14,879 nucleotides of DNA, taken from assembly GCA_028695395.1 (NCBI GenBank), contig JAQVJB010000037.1, positions 1 through 14,879 on the forward strand, given 5' to 3'. The notes beneath the pieces were generated by a model. That model was not told the origin of the DNA, made no database searches, and worked only from the letters and a program-made list of their open reading frames with translations. Every line of letters starts with the position of its first letter. Positions within the stretch are counted from its first letter, which is position 1. Position numbers and translations under genes: made by a program. This DNA is from Actinomycetota bacterium. Lineage in GTDB: Bacteria > Actinomycetota > Humimicrobiia > Humimicrobiales > Humimicrobiaceae. This document shows, in pieces, positions 1 to 7,567 of this stretch.

Positions 1-879
1 TACAAGTATCGGCCCTGCGCCAGGTCCTCCGCCTCCGTGAGGTGTAGAAAAAGTTTTATGCAAGTTCAAGTGAACTATATCAAATCCCATGTCACCAGGT
101 CTTGCCAGCCCTATAATAGCATTTAGATTAGCTCCGTCATAATAAAGAAAACTGCCGTTCTTATGCATTTTTTCTGAAATCTTAAGTATATTTTTTTCAA
201 AAATACCTAAAGTATTGGGATTTGTAACCATTACTGCTGCAATTTGTTCTTTCTTTTCATCCACTATCCTGTTTAGCTCATTTAAGTCAATAGTGCCATC
301 TGCTCCTGATTTTACTTCTATTACCTCAAATCCTGCCATTGATGCAGAAGCAAAATTTGTTCCATGAGCTGAGTCTGGTATTAAAATGATATTTCTATTC
401 TCACCCTTTAAAGAGAAATACTTTTTTGCAATCATAAGGCCGCAGAATTCCCCATGAGCACCGGCAGAAGGGTGGAAAGTAACAGCATCCAGCCCCACGA
501 TTTTTTTCAGCATTTCTCCCAGCTCATAATAAACCATAAGTGAGCCCTGGACATCTTCAGCGTTCTGATAAGGATGAATATCCGTAAAACTGCTAAAATT
601 AGATATTTCTTCGTTTATTTTTGGATTATATTTCATTGTGCATGAGCCAAGCGGATAAATGCCATTATCTACTCCATAGTTCTTTTTAGACAGATTTGTA
701 AAATATCTTGCTGCCTCATTTTCCCTTAAATCAGGAAGGCCAATGTCATAATCTCTTATCAGGCTTTCAGGAATATAATTTTTAATATCACCCTCAGCTA
801 TCCCGGCATTTTCGACAATATAATCATTATTGCCAGTTTTTGATTTTTCAAATATATTTAAGTTCTTGTTTTTTACCAA
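1..879 (-). CDS. gcvPB: Glycine dehydrogenase (decarboxylating) subunit 2, C-terminus cut off by window edge
   Basis: This is the PLP-binding half of the split P-protein of the glycine cleavage system, which decarboxylates glycine and passes the aminomethyl group to lipoyl-GcvH. I translated 293 residues by hand from a TTG at 879-877; they run without a stop to base 1. A full GcvPB is usually about 480-490 residues, so about 60 percent is here. Recognisable stretches include GIYPLGSCTMKYNPKINE (about 73-90), HPSAGAHGE (136-143), DSAHGTNFASAS (169-180) and YYDGANLNA (246-254). LHKTFSTPHGGGGPG (273-287) carries the Schiff-base lysine K275. The TTG start is inferred: the TAA of gcvPA ends at 881, leaving a one-base gap, no ATG is suitably placed, and a weak GGTG lies six bases upstream. 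This arrangement suggests translational coupling to gcvPA. The family call is very secure; the exact start is less so. Confidence 0.95.
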   Translation of the reverse strand, partial: MVKNKNLNIFEKSKTGNNDYIVENAGIAEGDIKNYIPESLIRDYDIGLPDLRENEAARYFTNLSKKNYGVDNGIYPLGSCTMKYNPKINEEISNFSSFTDIHPYQNAEDVQGSLMVYYELGEMLKKIVGLDAVTFHPSAGAHGEFCGLMIAKKYFSLKGENRNIILIPDSAHGTNFASASMAGFEVIEVKSGADGTIDLNELNRIVDEKKEQIAAVMVTNPNTLGIFEKNILKISEKMHKNGSFLYYDGANLNAIIGLARPGDMGFDIVHLNLHKTFSTPHGGGGPGAGPILV

Positions 880-880
880 A

Positions 881-2233
881 TTAATCACCGTCTGAAATAG
901 TATTTAAAATGTTAAAATATCTGTTAATATCCTTTACAGGATTCATTTCGGTAACAGTCGTCAGGATACATCCTTTTAGTTCTGGAAAATGTTTTTCCAG
1001 TGATATCCCGCCAAGTATTTTATTGTCATGCAGAATGTTCTGAAATTTTTCCGTACCCATATTAGTTTGAATGACGAATTCATTAAAAAATCGATGTCTA
1101 AACTTTAATTTAAAATTATTTAATGAATTTATTTTTTCGCATAGATAATGCGCTCTTTGCATACAAATATTGGCTGTCTTCCTTAATCCTTTCTCGCCTA
1201 CACTAGATAAATAGACTACAAAAGCAAGAGCATTAAGGCTATGATTCGAACAAATATTGCTTGTCGCTTTATTTTTTCTTATATGTTGCTCTCTTGTCTG
1301 AAAAGTAAGGACATAAGCATCATTTCCTTTTATATCTTTGGTTTTTCCCACAATTCTTCCGGGAACCTGCCTGATAAATTTTTGCTTTGTTGCAAAAAAT
1401 CCCAGATAAGGACCGCCAAAAGCAACAGGATTTCCAAAGGACTGGCCTTCCCCGGTAACTATATCAGCTCCATTGACAGCTGGCGGGACACATAGACCCA
1501 AATACATGGGATTAACAATACTTATGATATATAAACATCCAGGATATTTTTTTACTATGTCATTTATTTCATTTAATTCTTCAAAACACCCGAAAAAATT
1601 AGGATTCTGTATTACTACGGCGCCTGTTTCATTATTAACCAGATTTTTTAGTTTATCCAGATCAGTAATACCGTTATCATAATCTGATTCGACTACTTTT
1701 AAGCCCCTTCCGCTTAAATATGTTTTACATGTTTCCATATATTCCGGATGAATTGTTTTAGATATGATAAATTCTTTTTTACCATTAATTCTGTTAGCCA
1801 TTAAAATAGCTTCTGCAAGAGCACTGGCACCATCATACATAGAAGCATTTGCTACTTCCATCCCTGTTAGCCTGCAGATCAATGATTGAAAATCAAAAAT
1901 ATACTGAAGCGTGCCTTGCGATATTTCTGCCTGGTAGGGAGTGTAAGCAGTGTAAAAACTGCTTATTCCTGTAATTGCTTTTACCAGACTGGGCACATAG
2001 TGATAATAAGCCCCACCGCCAATGAAGGAAATGAAATCACTGATTCTTTTATTTTTTAAGCCTATATCAATTAATTTTTCTTTTATTTCCTTTTCGCTTA
2101 GAGACGCGTCCAGGTCAATTCCTGGGTCAAAGACTTCTTTTGGAATAGCATCAAAAAGCTCATTATAGTCACTTATTCCCAGTTCTTTGTAAATTTCTTC
2201 CTGCTCTTTTGTTGTTCTTAATGAATAAGTCAT
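881..2233 (-). CDS. gcvPA: Glycine dehydrogenase (decarboxylating) subunit 1
   Basis: This is the first half of the heterodimeric P-protein, which acts with GcvPB in the cytoplasm to decarboxylate glycine. The 450-residue length is normal for GcvPA. Family landmarks are FIGGGAYYHYVP (about 70-81), YTAYTPYQAEISQGTLQ (94-110), SMYDGASALAEA in the first third, and GEGQSFGNPVAFGGPYLG in the second half. Like other GcvPA subunits it has no PLP-lysine HKT motif; that lysine is on GcvPB. The ATG start is preceded by AAAGG about eight bases upstream. It lies 19 bases after gcvH and one base before the proposed gcvPB start, so it belongs to the riboswitch-controlled operon. No truncation or frameshift is visible. 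Confidence 0.97.
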   Translation of the reverse strand: MTYSLRTTKEQEEIYKELGISDYNELFDAIPKEVFDPGIDLDASLSEKEIKEKLIDIGLKNKRISDFISFIGGGAYYHYVPSLVKAITGISSFYTAYTPYQAEISQGTLQYIFDFQSLICRLTGMEVANASMYDGASALAEAILMANRINGKKEFIISKTIHPEYMETCKTYLSGRGLKVVESDYDNGITDLDKLKNLVNNETGAVVIQNPNFFGCFEELNEINDIVKKYPGCLYIISIVNPMYLGLCVPPAVNGADIVTGEGQSFGNPVAFGGPYLGFFATKQKFIRQVPGRIVGKTKDIKGNDAYVLTFQTREQHIRKNKATSNICSNHSLNALAFVVYLSSVGEKGLRKTANICMQRAHYLCEKINSLNNFKLKFRHRFFNEFVIQTNMGTEKFQNILHDNKILGGISLEKHFPELKGCILTTVTEMNPVKDINRYFNILNTISDGD

Positions 2234-2252
2234 AATATTAACCTTTATTTAT

Positions 2253-2624
2253 TCAATTAATAAATTTTATAAATTCTTCATAATCCATCAGCTGATCTAG
2301 TTCTTTAAAGTCTTCAATTTTTATCTTAAATATCCATCCTTTTCCAAGACAATCGTCTGTTACCAGCTCAGGTTTATCATTGAGATTCTCATTCACCTCA
2401 AATATCGATCCACTTACAGGACTATAAATTTCTGATACTGATTTGACTGATTCAATAGTCCCTACAGCATCACCTTTTTTACATTCATTCCCCACTTTTG
2501 GTAAATCAATCAAATAGATGTCACCAAGTTTTTCTACTGCTTCCTGACCGACCCCTACGATACCAATATTATCTTCAACAATAATATACTCATATGTTTT
2601 AGAATATTTTATTTTTTGCGACAT
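2253..2624 (-). CDS. gcvH: Glycine cleavage system H protein (lipoyl carrier)
   Basis: This small lipoyl-domain protein shuttles the aminomethyl intermediate from GcvP to GcvT and is then reoxidised by lipoamide dehydrogenase. At 123 residues it has the usual H-protein length. The segment GIVGVGQEAVEKLGDIYLID (about 21-40) is the typical N-terminal half. The lipoylation site is in ESVKSVSEIYSPVSG, with K61 as the modified lysine, followed by the characteristic NENLNDKPELV and GWIFKIK stretches. AAAGGA lies about seven bases before the ATG. The gene sits 20 bases downstream of the GcvT-SHMT fusion and 19 upstream of gcvPA, so it is certainly part of the same transcript. Nothing about it is unusual. 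Confidence 0.97.
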   Translation of the reverse strand: MSQKIKYSKTYEYIIVEDNIGIVGVGQEAVEKLGDIYLIDLPKVGNECKKGDAVGTIESVKSVSEIYSPVSGSIFEVNENLNDKPELVTDDCLGKGWIFKIKIEDFKELDQLMDYEEFIKFIN

Positions 2625-2644
2625 TTTCTATTCCTTTCTACTAT

Positions 2645-5263
2645 TTAACCAAATAAATTATTAATAATATTTAATGCATTACTTTCATCAAAACAGAATT
2701 TCATATCTATAAATCTTTTTCTAAAATCAATTATCTGCTTCTTAAGATTTTTTCCTTTCAATATTATTTCAGCAATATAGCTGCTTAATTCTTCAAAATC
2801 TTTTTCTTCCATACCAAAACGTGTCATTTCAGACACACCCATTCTTATTGCACCTGCAGCTGTAAAACCCTCTTCTTCAGATGTTGCCTGGTAATTAGTT
2901 AAGATATTATTCTCCTCAAGCTTATTAGCAATCTCGATGCCATTGGTAAAACCCACTTCCAATATTACCTGATGGGTTTCAGTGTATGAAATAGAAGGAT
3001 CTCCTCCCATTTTCAGCCCATTGTTTTTTAAGGCATTTGCAAAGCATTTAGCATTTGCAATCACCTTTTTCTGATATTCATTCTTAAAATAATTCATTTC
3101 GTATGCTGCTCCCAGAAGTCCTAGCATTGTTCCAAGATGATGATTGCTGACACTGCCAGGGAAAGTTCTGTTCTCAATTGCTTCCCATAATTTATATTTA
3201 ACATCCGTTTCCAGAAAATCTGACGCTATAACACCTCTTTGGGTACCAAAAAATGTCTTGTGTGTCGATCCCGTAATAATATCGGCACCTTCACGAAACG
3301 GTTCCTGGAAATATTGTCCTACAAGACCCAAAACATGCGCCATATCATACATAATCAGGCTATTTATTTTTTGTTCAATTAAAAAGTCTTTTATTTCTTT
3401 GACTGGTTCTTTATGAAGCACCATGCTTTTCCCAAAGATAATCAGGGTAGGCTTGTATCTTATAATGATTTCCTTAGTTTTTTCTACATCAGTTTTGTAT
3501 GGATTATCTGGACAAACTGGAAAATCAATCACTGCCGGCTTTTCTGTAATTTTGTTTATTGCTATGTAGTCTTTTAAAGCTCCCATTGGCTGGGCGCTTA
3601 GATGACCGCCTTTAATTATATGGTGATTTAAAACCTGTTCTAATTTTTTTAATTCAGTTCTTTTATCAGTAGCATTCAAATAATCAACAAGTCCGCCAAA
3701 AACTGTGGTGTTTGCCATCTGGCCAGAGATATCTCGCACTTCAACATTTTTACAACAAAAATATCTCATAAACTCTGATTTTAATAATTCTTCAACCTCA
3801 GCTATAAAATTAACCCCCTGATAATAAAACACATCTAATCCTGAATAAGCTTTGACTTTTTTATGTTCTGCATATCTGCCTGAAGGATCTAATATAGATA
3901 AAGCTTTTACCAGTTTTGAAGGTGTCATTTCGGAAGGAATAAGATTTATACACTCTTTTTGTCTCCATTGATTATTGTTAATTGCCTTTTCAATTAATAT
4001 CCTTAAAGAATCTTTAATATCCGCCTGTTCTTTTTTTTGTTTTTCTATAAATACCTCAGATGAATTAATGGCATATGCATATGGCGGTGCTTCACTTCTT
4101 AAAAAATACGGCATTACCACAGCTTTTATCTTTTTATCTCTTATTTCTACTTCTAAATAATCTCTTTCCCAGATATCAACATCTACAATACCAAGGCAAA
4201 TGGGTCTGAGTTTAAATTTTTCTGTTAACTTGGTAAAAATACCTTCTCCTTCTTTTTCCCAATAAGGCACTACGGTCCCGCTTGTTACATAACCTACCTG
4301 CCTATTGCCTTTAAATATTTTATCATTTGGTCTTGCTACACTTTTTTCCATTATTTCAATTAGGACTACTATTTTGGGCAAGTCATTTTTTTGGGAATAA
4401 TCTCTCTTTTCAATTTTTTTCAGTGCTTCAAATTGTTTTAACAACTCTTCTTTTCCGATAAATTCTCCCTTTAGAGTTGAAAAACTTACAGCAAATTTGG
4501 ATAAAGGTGATGAAAAAATATGTATGTTTTCATTAAGTTCATGACCATATAAAGGCAAACCTGCTTCAAGTCTTAAGGTATCTCTTGCTCCTAAACCTAC
4601 GGGGTGAGCCCCTTTTGATAATATTTTATCCCATAATTCTTTTGAATATTTTTTATCAAAGAAAAGTTCATAACATAATGGTTCTCCTGTATATCCTGTC
4701 CTTCCAATTAAAACCTCGATATTATTAATATAGGCTATGCTTAATTTATTTCTCAGAGGGTCAGGTAAATCTCCTGATGTTATTAACTCCAGCAGTATTT
4801 TTTTTGATAAAGGTCCCTGAAGACTGATCAGGTCAGTATCAAATGTTTTATCAATAATCTCCAGTTTATAAAAACTTTTTGAATTCTGAATCAGATGTTT
4901 CATATCTTTTTCTCTATTAGAAGCATTCACTACCAGGATATATTCGCCTTCTTTGAAATAATAAAGATATGCATCATCGATTGTTCCGCCAGATTCATTT
5001 TGAATTAAAGTATACTGACTTTCTCCCACCTGTAAGGCAGCTGCATTATTAGTTAATATCTTTTGTAGAAAAGGTAATGAATCATTGCCTTTTATAATGA
5101 ATCTACCCATATGAGAAACATCAAAAAGACCAGCTGTTTTCCTTGTTTCCAGGTGCTCTTTGACTATACCGTCTTTATAATAAAGAGGCATGTTCCAACC
5201 TTCAAAATCAACCATCTTGGCACCAAGTTCAACATGCTTCTCATATAAAGTTGTTTTTAACAT
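2645..5263 (-). CDS. gcvT-glyA: Bifunctional aminomethyltransferase-serine hydroxymethyltransferase fusion (GcvT-GlyA)
   Basis: One uninterrupted 872-residue reading frame joins two one-carbon enzymes. Residues 1 to about 400 are GcvT (T-protein), which releases ammonia from aminomethyl-GcvH and forms methylene-tetrahydrofolate. Landmarks are GWNMPLYY (22-29), GLFDVSHMGR (45-54), GGTIDDAYLYYF with the catalytic-type Asp pair D96/D97, RTGYTGEP (188-195), RLEAGLPLYGHEL (231-243) and GYVTSGT (324-330). Residues about 405-872 are a fold-type I PLP enzyme of the SHMT family: NLIPSE (440-445), RYAEH (463-467, matching the YAEG region), DMAH (640-643), the PLP lysine K669 in STHKTFFG, and AIRMG with the carboxylate-binding Arg R807. 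The SHMT half is divergent: GGHL is followed by SAQ rather than THG, and it is some 50 residues longer than E. coli GlyA. GAGAGG lies about seven bases before the ATG. It is the first gene after the glycine riboswitch. Serine synthesis from glycine is inferred; another PLP aldolase-type activity is possible for the C-terminal half. Confidence 0.93.
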   Translation of the reverse strand: MLKTTLYEKHVELGAKMVDFEGWNMPLYYKDGIVKEHLETRKTAGLFDVSHMGRFIIKGNDSLPFLQKILTNNAAALQVGESQYTLIQNESGGTIDDAYLYYFKEGEYILVVNASNREKDMKHLIQNSKSFYKLEIIDKTFDTDLISLQGPLSKKILLELITSGDLPDPLRNKLSIAYINNIEVLIGRTGYTGEPLCYELFFDKKYSKELWDKILSKGAHPVGLGARDTLRLEAGLPLYGHELNENIHIFSSPLSKFAVSFSTLKGEFIGKEELLKQFEALKKIEKRDYSQKNDLPKIVVLIEIMEKSVARPNDKIFKGNRQVGYVTSGTVVPYWEKEGEGIFTKLTEKFKLRPICLGIVDVDIWERDYLEVEIRDKKIKAVVMPYFLRSEAPPYAYAINSSEVFIEKQKKEQADIKDSLRILIEKAINNNQWRQKECINLIPSEMTPSKLVKALSILDPSGRYAEHKKVKAYSGLDVFYYQGVNFIAEVEELLKSEFMRYFCCKNVEVRDISGQMANTTVFGGLVDYLNATDKRTELKKLEQVLNHHIIKGGHLSAQPMGALKDYIAINKITEKPAVIDFPVCPDNPYKTDVEKTKEIIIRYKPTLIIFGKSMVLHKEPVKEIKDFLIEQKINSLIMYDMAHVLGLVGQYFQEPFREGADIITGSTHKTFFGTQRGVIASDFLETDVKYKLWEAIENRTFPGSVSNHHLGTMLGLLGAAYEMNYFKNEYQKKVIANAKCFANALKNNGLKMGGDPSISYTETHQVILEVGFTNGIEIANKLEENNILTNYQATSEEEGFTAAGAIRMGVSEMTRFGMEEKDFEELSSYIAEIILKGKNLKKQIIDFRKRFIDMKFCFDESNALNIINNLFG

Positions 5264-5303
5264 TTCTTTTCCTCTCTAATATTTTCTAATTCACTTCATT
5301 AAT

Positions 5304-5352
5304 AAAAAAAGACAAGATAATATAAATAAAGTATCTACATTATCTTGTCTTT
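5304..5352 (-). terminator. Riboswitch-controlled intrinsic terminator upstream of the gcv operon
   Basis: On the minus strand AAAGACAAGATAAT (5352-5339) pairs perfectly with ATTATCTTGTCTTT (5321-5308) around a 17-base loop. The stem runs into a tract of seven T residues (5310-5304). This is a 14-bp intrinsic terminator placed 40 bases before the GcvT-SHMT start codon. Its left arm contains CAAGATA (5347-5341), which is also the 3' strand of the P1 helix of the second glycine aptamer. The two structures therefore exclude one another. Glycine binding should stabilise P1, prevent the hairpin and permit transcription. Confidence 0.92.
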
Positions 5353-5482
5353 CTACCTGAGAGATTTTATCCCCGTCGGTAGCTTACTTAAAAGCTTCTC
5401 CAAGATATTTAATCAATACAATCCTTCTGCCTGAGAGTTTTTCCCCTTCGGCTTCTCAAAAAATATGAGATATCTCTTGTAT
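5341..5482 (-). promoter_or_regulatory. Tandem glycine riboswitch controlling gcvT-glyA, gcvH, gcvPA and gcvPB
   Basis: Two consecutive glycine aptamers are readable. Aptamer 1 spans 5482-5416, closed by a P1 of ATACAA with TTGTAT, and contains GAGAAGCCGAAGGGG and CTCTCAGGCAGAAGGA. Aptamer 2 spans 5407-5341, closed by TATCTTG with CAAGATA, and contains the equivalent GGAGAAG, ACCGACGGGG and CTCTCAGGTAGAAAGA. The linker is eight bases, as is usual for the tandem class. P3 helices are visible as TCTCA/TGAGA in aptamer 1 and AGCTT/AAGCT in aptamer 2. The GCC/GGC pair of aptamer 1 appears as ACC/GGT in aptamer 2, a compensatory change. The class normally activates glycine catabolism genes, and the downstream operon is glycine cleavage. 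The overlapping terminator points to transcriptional control. I found no convincing promoter between this element and the AOR gene upstream. Confidence 0.96.
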
Positions 5483-5574
5483 TATTACAACCTATATTTT
5501 GATCATTAATTAATATTTTTTTAATAAAACACCTTCTTAAATTAAAAATCTACCTGACATTCTAATAATTCTTT

Positions 5575-7461
5575 TCAGCTATTGTCATCTTTAATTACCC
5601 AGTCAAGATCTAATTCTTTCATTTTCTTTTTTGATGGAATGCTTTTTTCTAAATCCCAATCCAATTCATCATAGAATTCTTTAAGCATGGTATCCCAATC
5701 GATAACAATATCTTTAGTTAATCCATCATGAAGAGGTGGCCTGCCTAATATTCTTCCAGGTATTTTCCTGTCAAACTGATTTATTCCTTCTCTTAAATTA
5801 AACAATTGCCTCATATTCATAATTCTTTCTCCGGTTTTATACAATTCATCAATTTGTATATCCCAACCTGTAACAGCTTTCAGGCAGCCAATATGATTTT
5901 TTATTTCTGTGCAACCCCAGGCAAACCAGCACATTCCTGTGCAGTTGACTGTATGGATTAAATTCATTAATACAATTATTTCTTTTGCTCTTCCTGAAAA
6001 TTTTGTTTTATTCTCTCCTGCACATGTAGAAAAATCTACATCAGGAAAAACATTTTCCAGGTCCTTATGGCCCAGATTCTGCGCGCCCTGACAATGGTTT
6101 GCCGGAGTAGGCTCAAGGGCATATATAACTGCCAGACTTGGATCCCATCTTGGATCGTGGGCTGGTAACTCCCTGCCTGATATATGCATTGCAAATTTTT
6201 CAGAACCTTTTCCTATTATTTCTGAAGCTTTTTTTGAACCATTTATAAGAACTTCTCCAAACCCTTTGCCCTCTGCAATTTTTTCCATAGTCTTGACAAT
6301 GGCTTCATGGTTGCCCCATGTTAGCTCAAGCCCATCAGTATCTTCTTTTGTGATTATACCATTTTCAAAACATTCAATTGCAAAAGCTATTGTTCCTCCT
6401 GCAGAAATTGTATCTATCCCATTTCTATTACATATATAATTACATTTTACTATTGATTCAAAATTATTATTCAAACAATTAGAACCAAACATTGCCGCTG
6501 TCTCATATTCAGGCACTGAAGAAGGTTCACTCAGTGAATAATTACCTTTATTAATAATTAATCTGTCCCAGCATCCGATGGGACATTTGTAGCATGTCTC
6601 TCTTTTGGTTAAATACTTTTCTATATTCTCATATTTAAATTCTGAATAATCACCCATATCTTTAGTAACCCCAGCCCAATTTTTAATGGGAGAGTCTTGT
6701 ACGTCAAGTGAAAATTCAATAGATGTAGGCGTTCCCCCGTGTCTTAACCAGGAAGCATCTCCATAATCACTCATAATATCTTTAATGAAATTCTTTCTGG
6801 ATAATTCATATAGGTCTTTATCAAATATTTCTACTTTCTTATTGCCAAATGCAACAATAGCCTTCAGCTTTTTTGAACCCATAATTGCTCCCATCCCGCT
6901 TCTACCGGCAACTTTTCCTTTTCTGTTAACTATGCAGGCAATCAGGCTTTTGAGTTCGCCAGCTTTACCGATTATTACAGACTCAGCATTTTTACCATAT
7001 TTCTTTCGTATCAGGTCATCGCATTCATATGTGTCCTTCCCCCACAGATCTTCTGCATTTTTAAGTGTTGCCTTTCCGTTTTCAAGAAGGAGGTAAACTG
7101 GTTTTTCTGATATTCCTTTTATAAATACTCCATCATAACCAGCCATCTTTAAACTCGGCCCAAATGAACCTCCGCAATTTGCATCTCCCCACGAGTTTGT
7201 TAATGGTGATTTTGCACATACAACATACCTTGCACTTCCCGGTATTGTAGTTCCATTAAGAGGACCAGACATAAATGCAATTATATTTTCCGGAGAAAAA
7301 GGGTCGGTATTTGCTTTCTGATTCTCATAAATATATTTACAACCTATACCATATCCACCAAGAAATTTTCTTTTAATATCTTCTTTAAAATCAAATTTTT
7401 CAATTTTGGCATTTTCAAGATCGACCAGAAGGTAGCAACCCATATATCCTGCAAAGCCCAT
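5575..7461 (-). CDS. aor: Tungsten-type aldehyde:ferredoxin oxidoreductase family protein
   Basis: This is a 628-residue AOR-family enzyme, the usual full length. Members hold a tungsten bis-pterin cofactor and one 4Fe-4S cluster and oxidise aldehydes to acids with ferredoxin as electron acceptor. Visible features are GPLNGTTIPGSARYVV (66-81), AGRSGMGAIMGSKKLKA (185-201), the cluster motif CYKCPIGC (C290, C293, C297) with a fourth Cys at C511 in NCTGMC, PEYE (317-320), the pterin-binding DPRWDP (436-441), and H456 in ANHCQG. The usual DxxGxC motif reads NCTGMC, with Asn506 in place of Asp. The first ATG is chosen because AGGAGGT (7477-7471) lies nine bases before it; a second Met is at residue 7. 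It sits about 106 bases after the E2 gene, suggesting an aldehyde linked to that complex. The true substrate cannot be read from sequence, and formaldehyde- or carboxylate-reducing paralogues remain possible. Confidence 0.93.
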   Translation of the reverse strand: MGFAGYMGCYLLVDLENAKIEKFDFKEDIKRKFLGGYGIGCKYIYENQKANTDPFSPENIIAFMSGPLNGTTIPGSARYVVCAKSPLTNSWGDANCGGSFGPSLKMAGYDGVFIKGISEKPVYLLLENGKATLKNAEDLWGKDTYECDDLIRKKYGKNAESVIIGKAGELKSLIACIVNRKGKVAGRSGMGAIMGSKKLKAIVAFGNKKVEIFDKDLYELSRKNFIKDIMSDYGDASWLRHGGTPTSIEFSLDVQDSPIKNWAGVTKDMGDYSEFKYENIEKYLTKRETCYKCPIGCWDRLIINKGNYSLSEPSSVPEYETAAMFGSNCLNNNFESIVKCNYICNRNGIDTISAGGTIAFAIECFENGIITKEDTDGLELTWGNHEAIVKTMEKIAEGKGFGEVLINGSKKASEIIGKGSEKFAMHISGRELPAHDPRWDPSLAVIYALEPTPANHCQGAQNLGHKDLENVFPDVDFSTCAGENKTKFSGRAKEIIVLMNLIHTVNCTGMCWFAWGCTEIKNHIGCLKAVTGWDIQIDELYKTGERIMNMRQLFNLREGINQFDRKIPGRILGRPPLHDGLTKDIVIDWDTMLKEFYDELDWDLEKSIPSKKKMKELDLDWVIKDDNS

Positions 7462-7567
7462 AAAACAATTACCTCCTAAAAAACAATATTCTAATTAATT
7501 AAATAAATATAAAAAGCATTAAATTGAATCTTTTATTTAAAAATATAATTCAATAATATATTTTTAA

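Noticed and set aside
5483..5574. Promoter for the glycine operon just before the riboswitch
   Set aside because: TAATAAT-like sequences occur, but none has a reasonable -35 partner, and the nearest would start transcription inside the first aptamer stem. The operon may use read-through from the AOR side or a non-canonical promoter.
7523..7554. Seven-bp inverted repeat (ATTGAAT/ATTCAAT) between the E2 and AOR genes as a terminator
   Set aside because: The stem is only A-T rich with one G-C pair and a long loop, and the downstream T run is interrupted. It is not strong enough to separate the transcripts.
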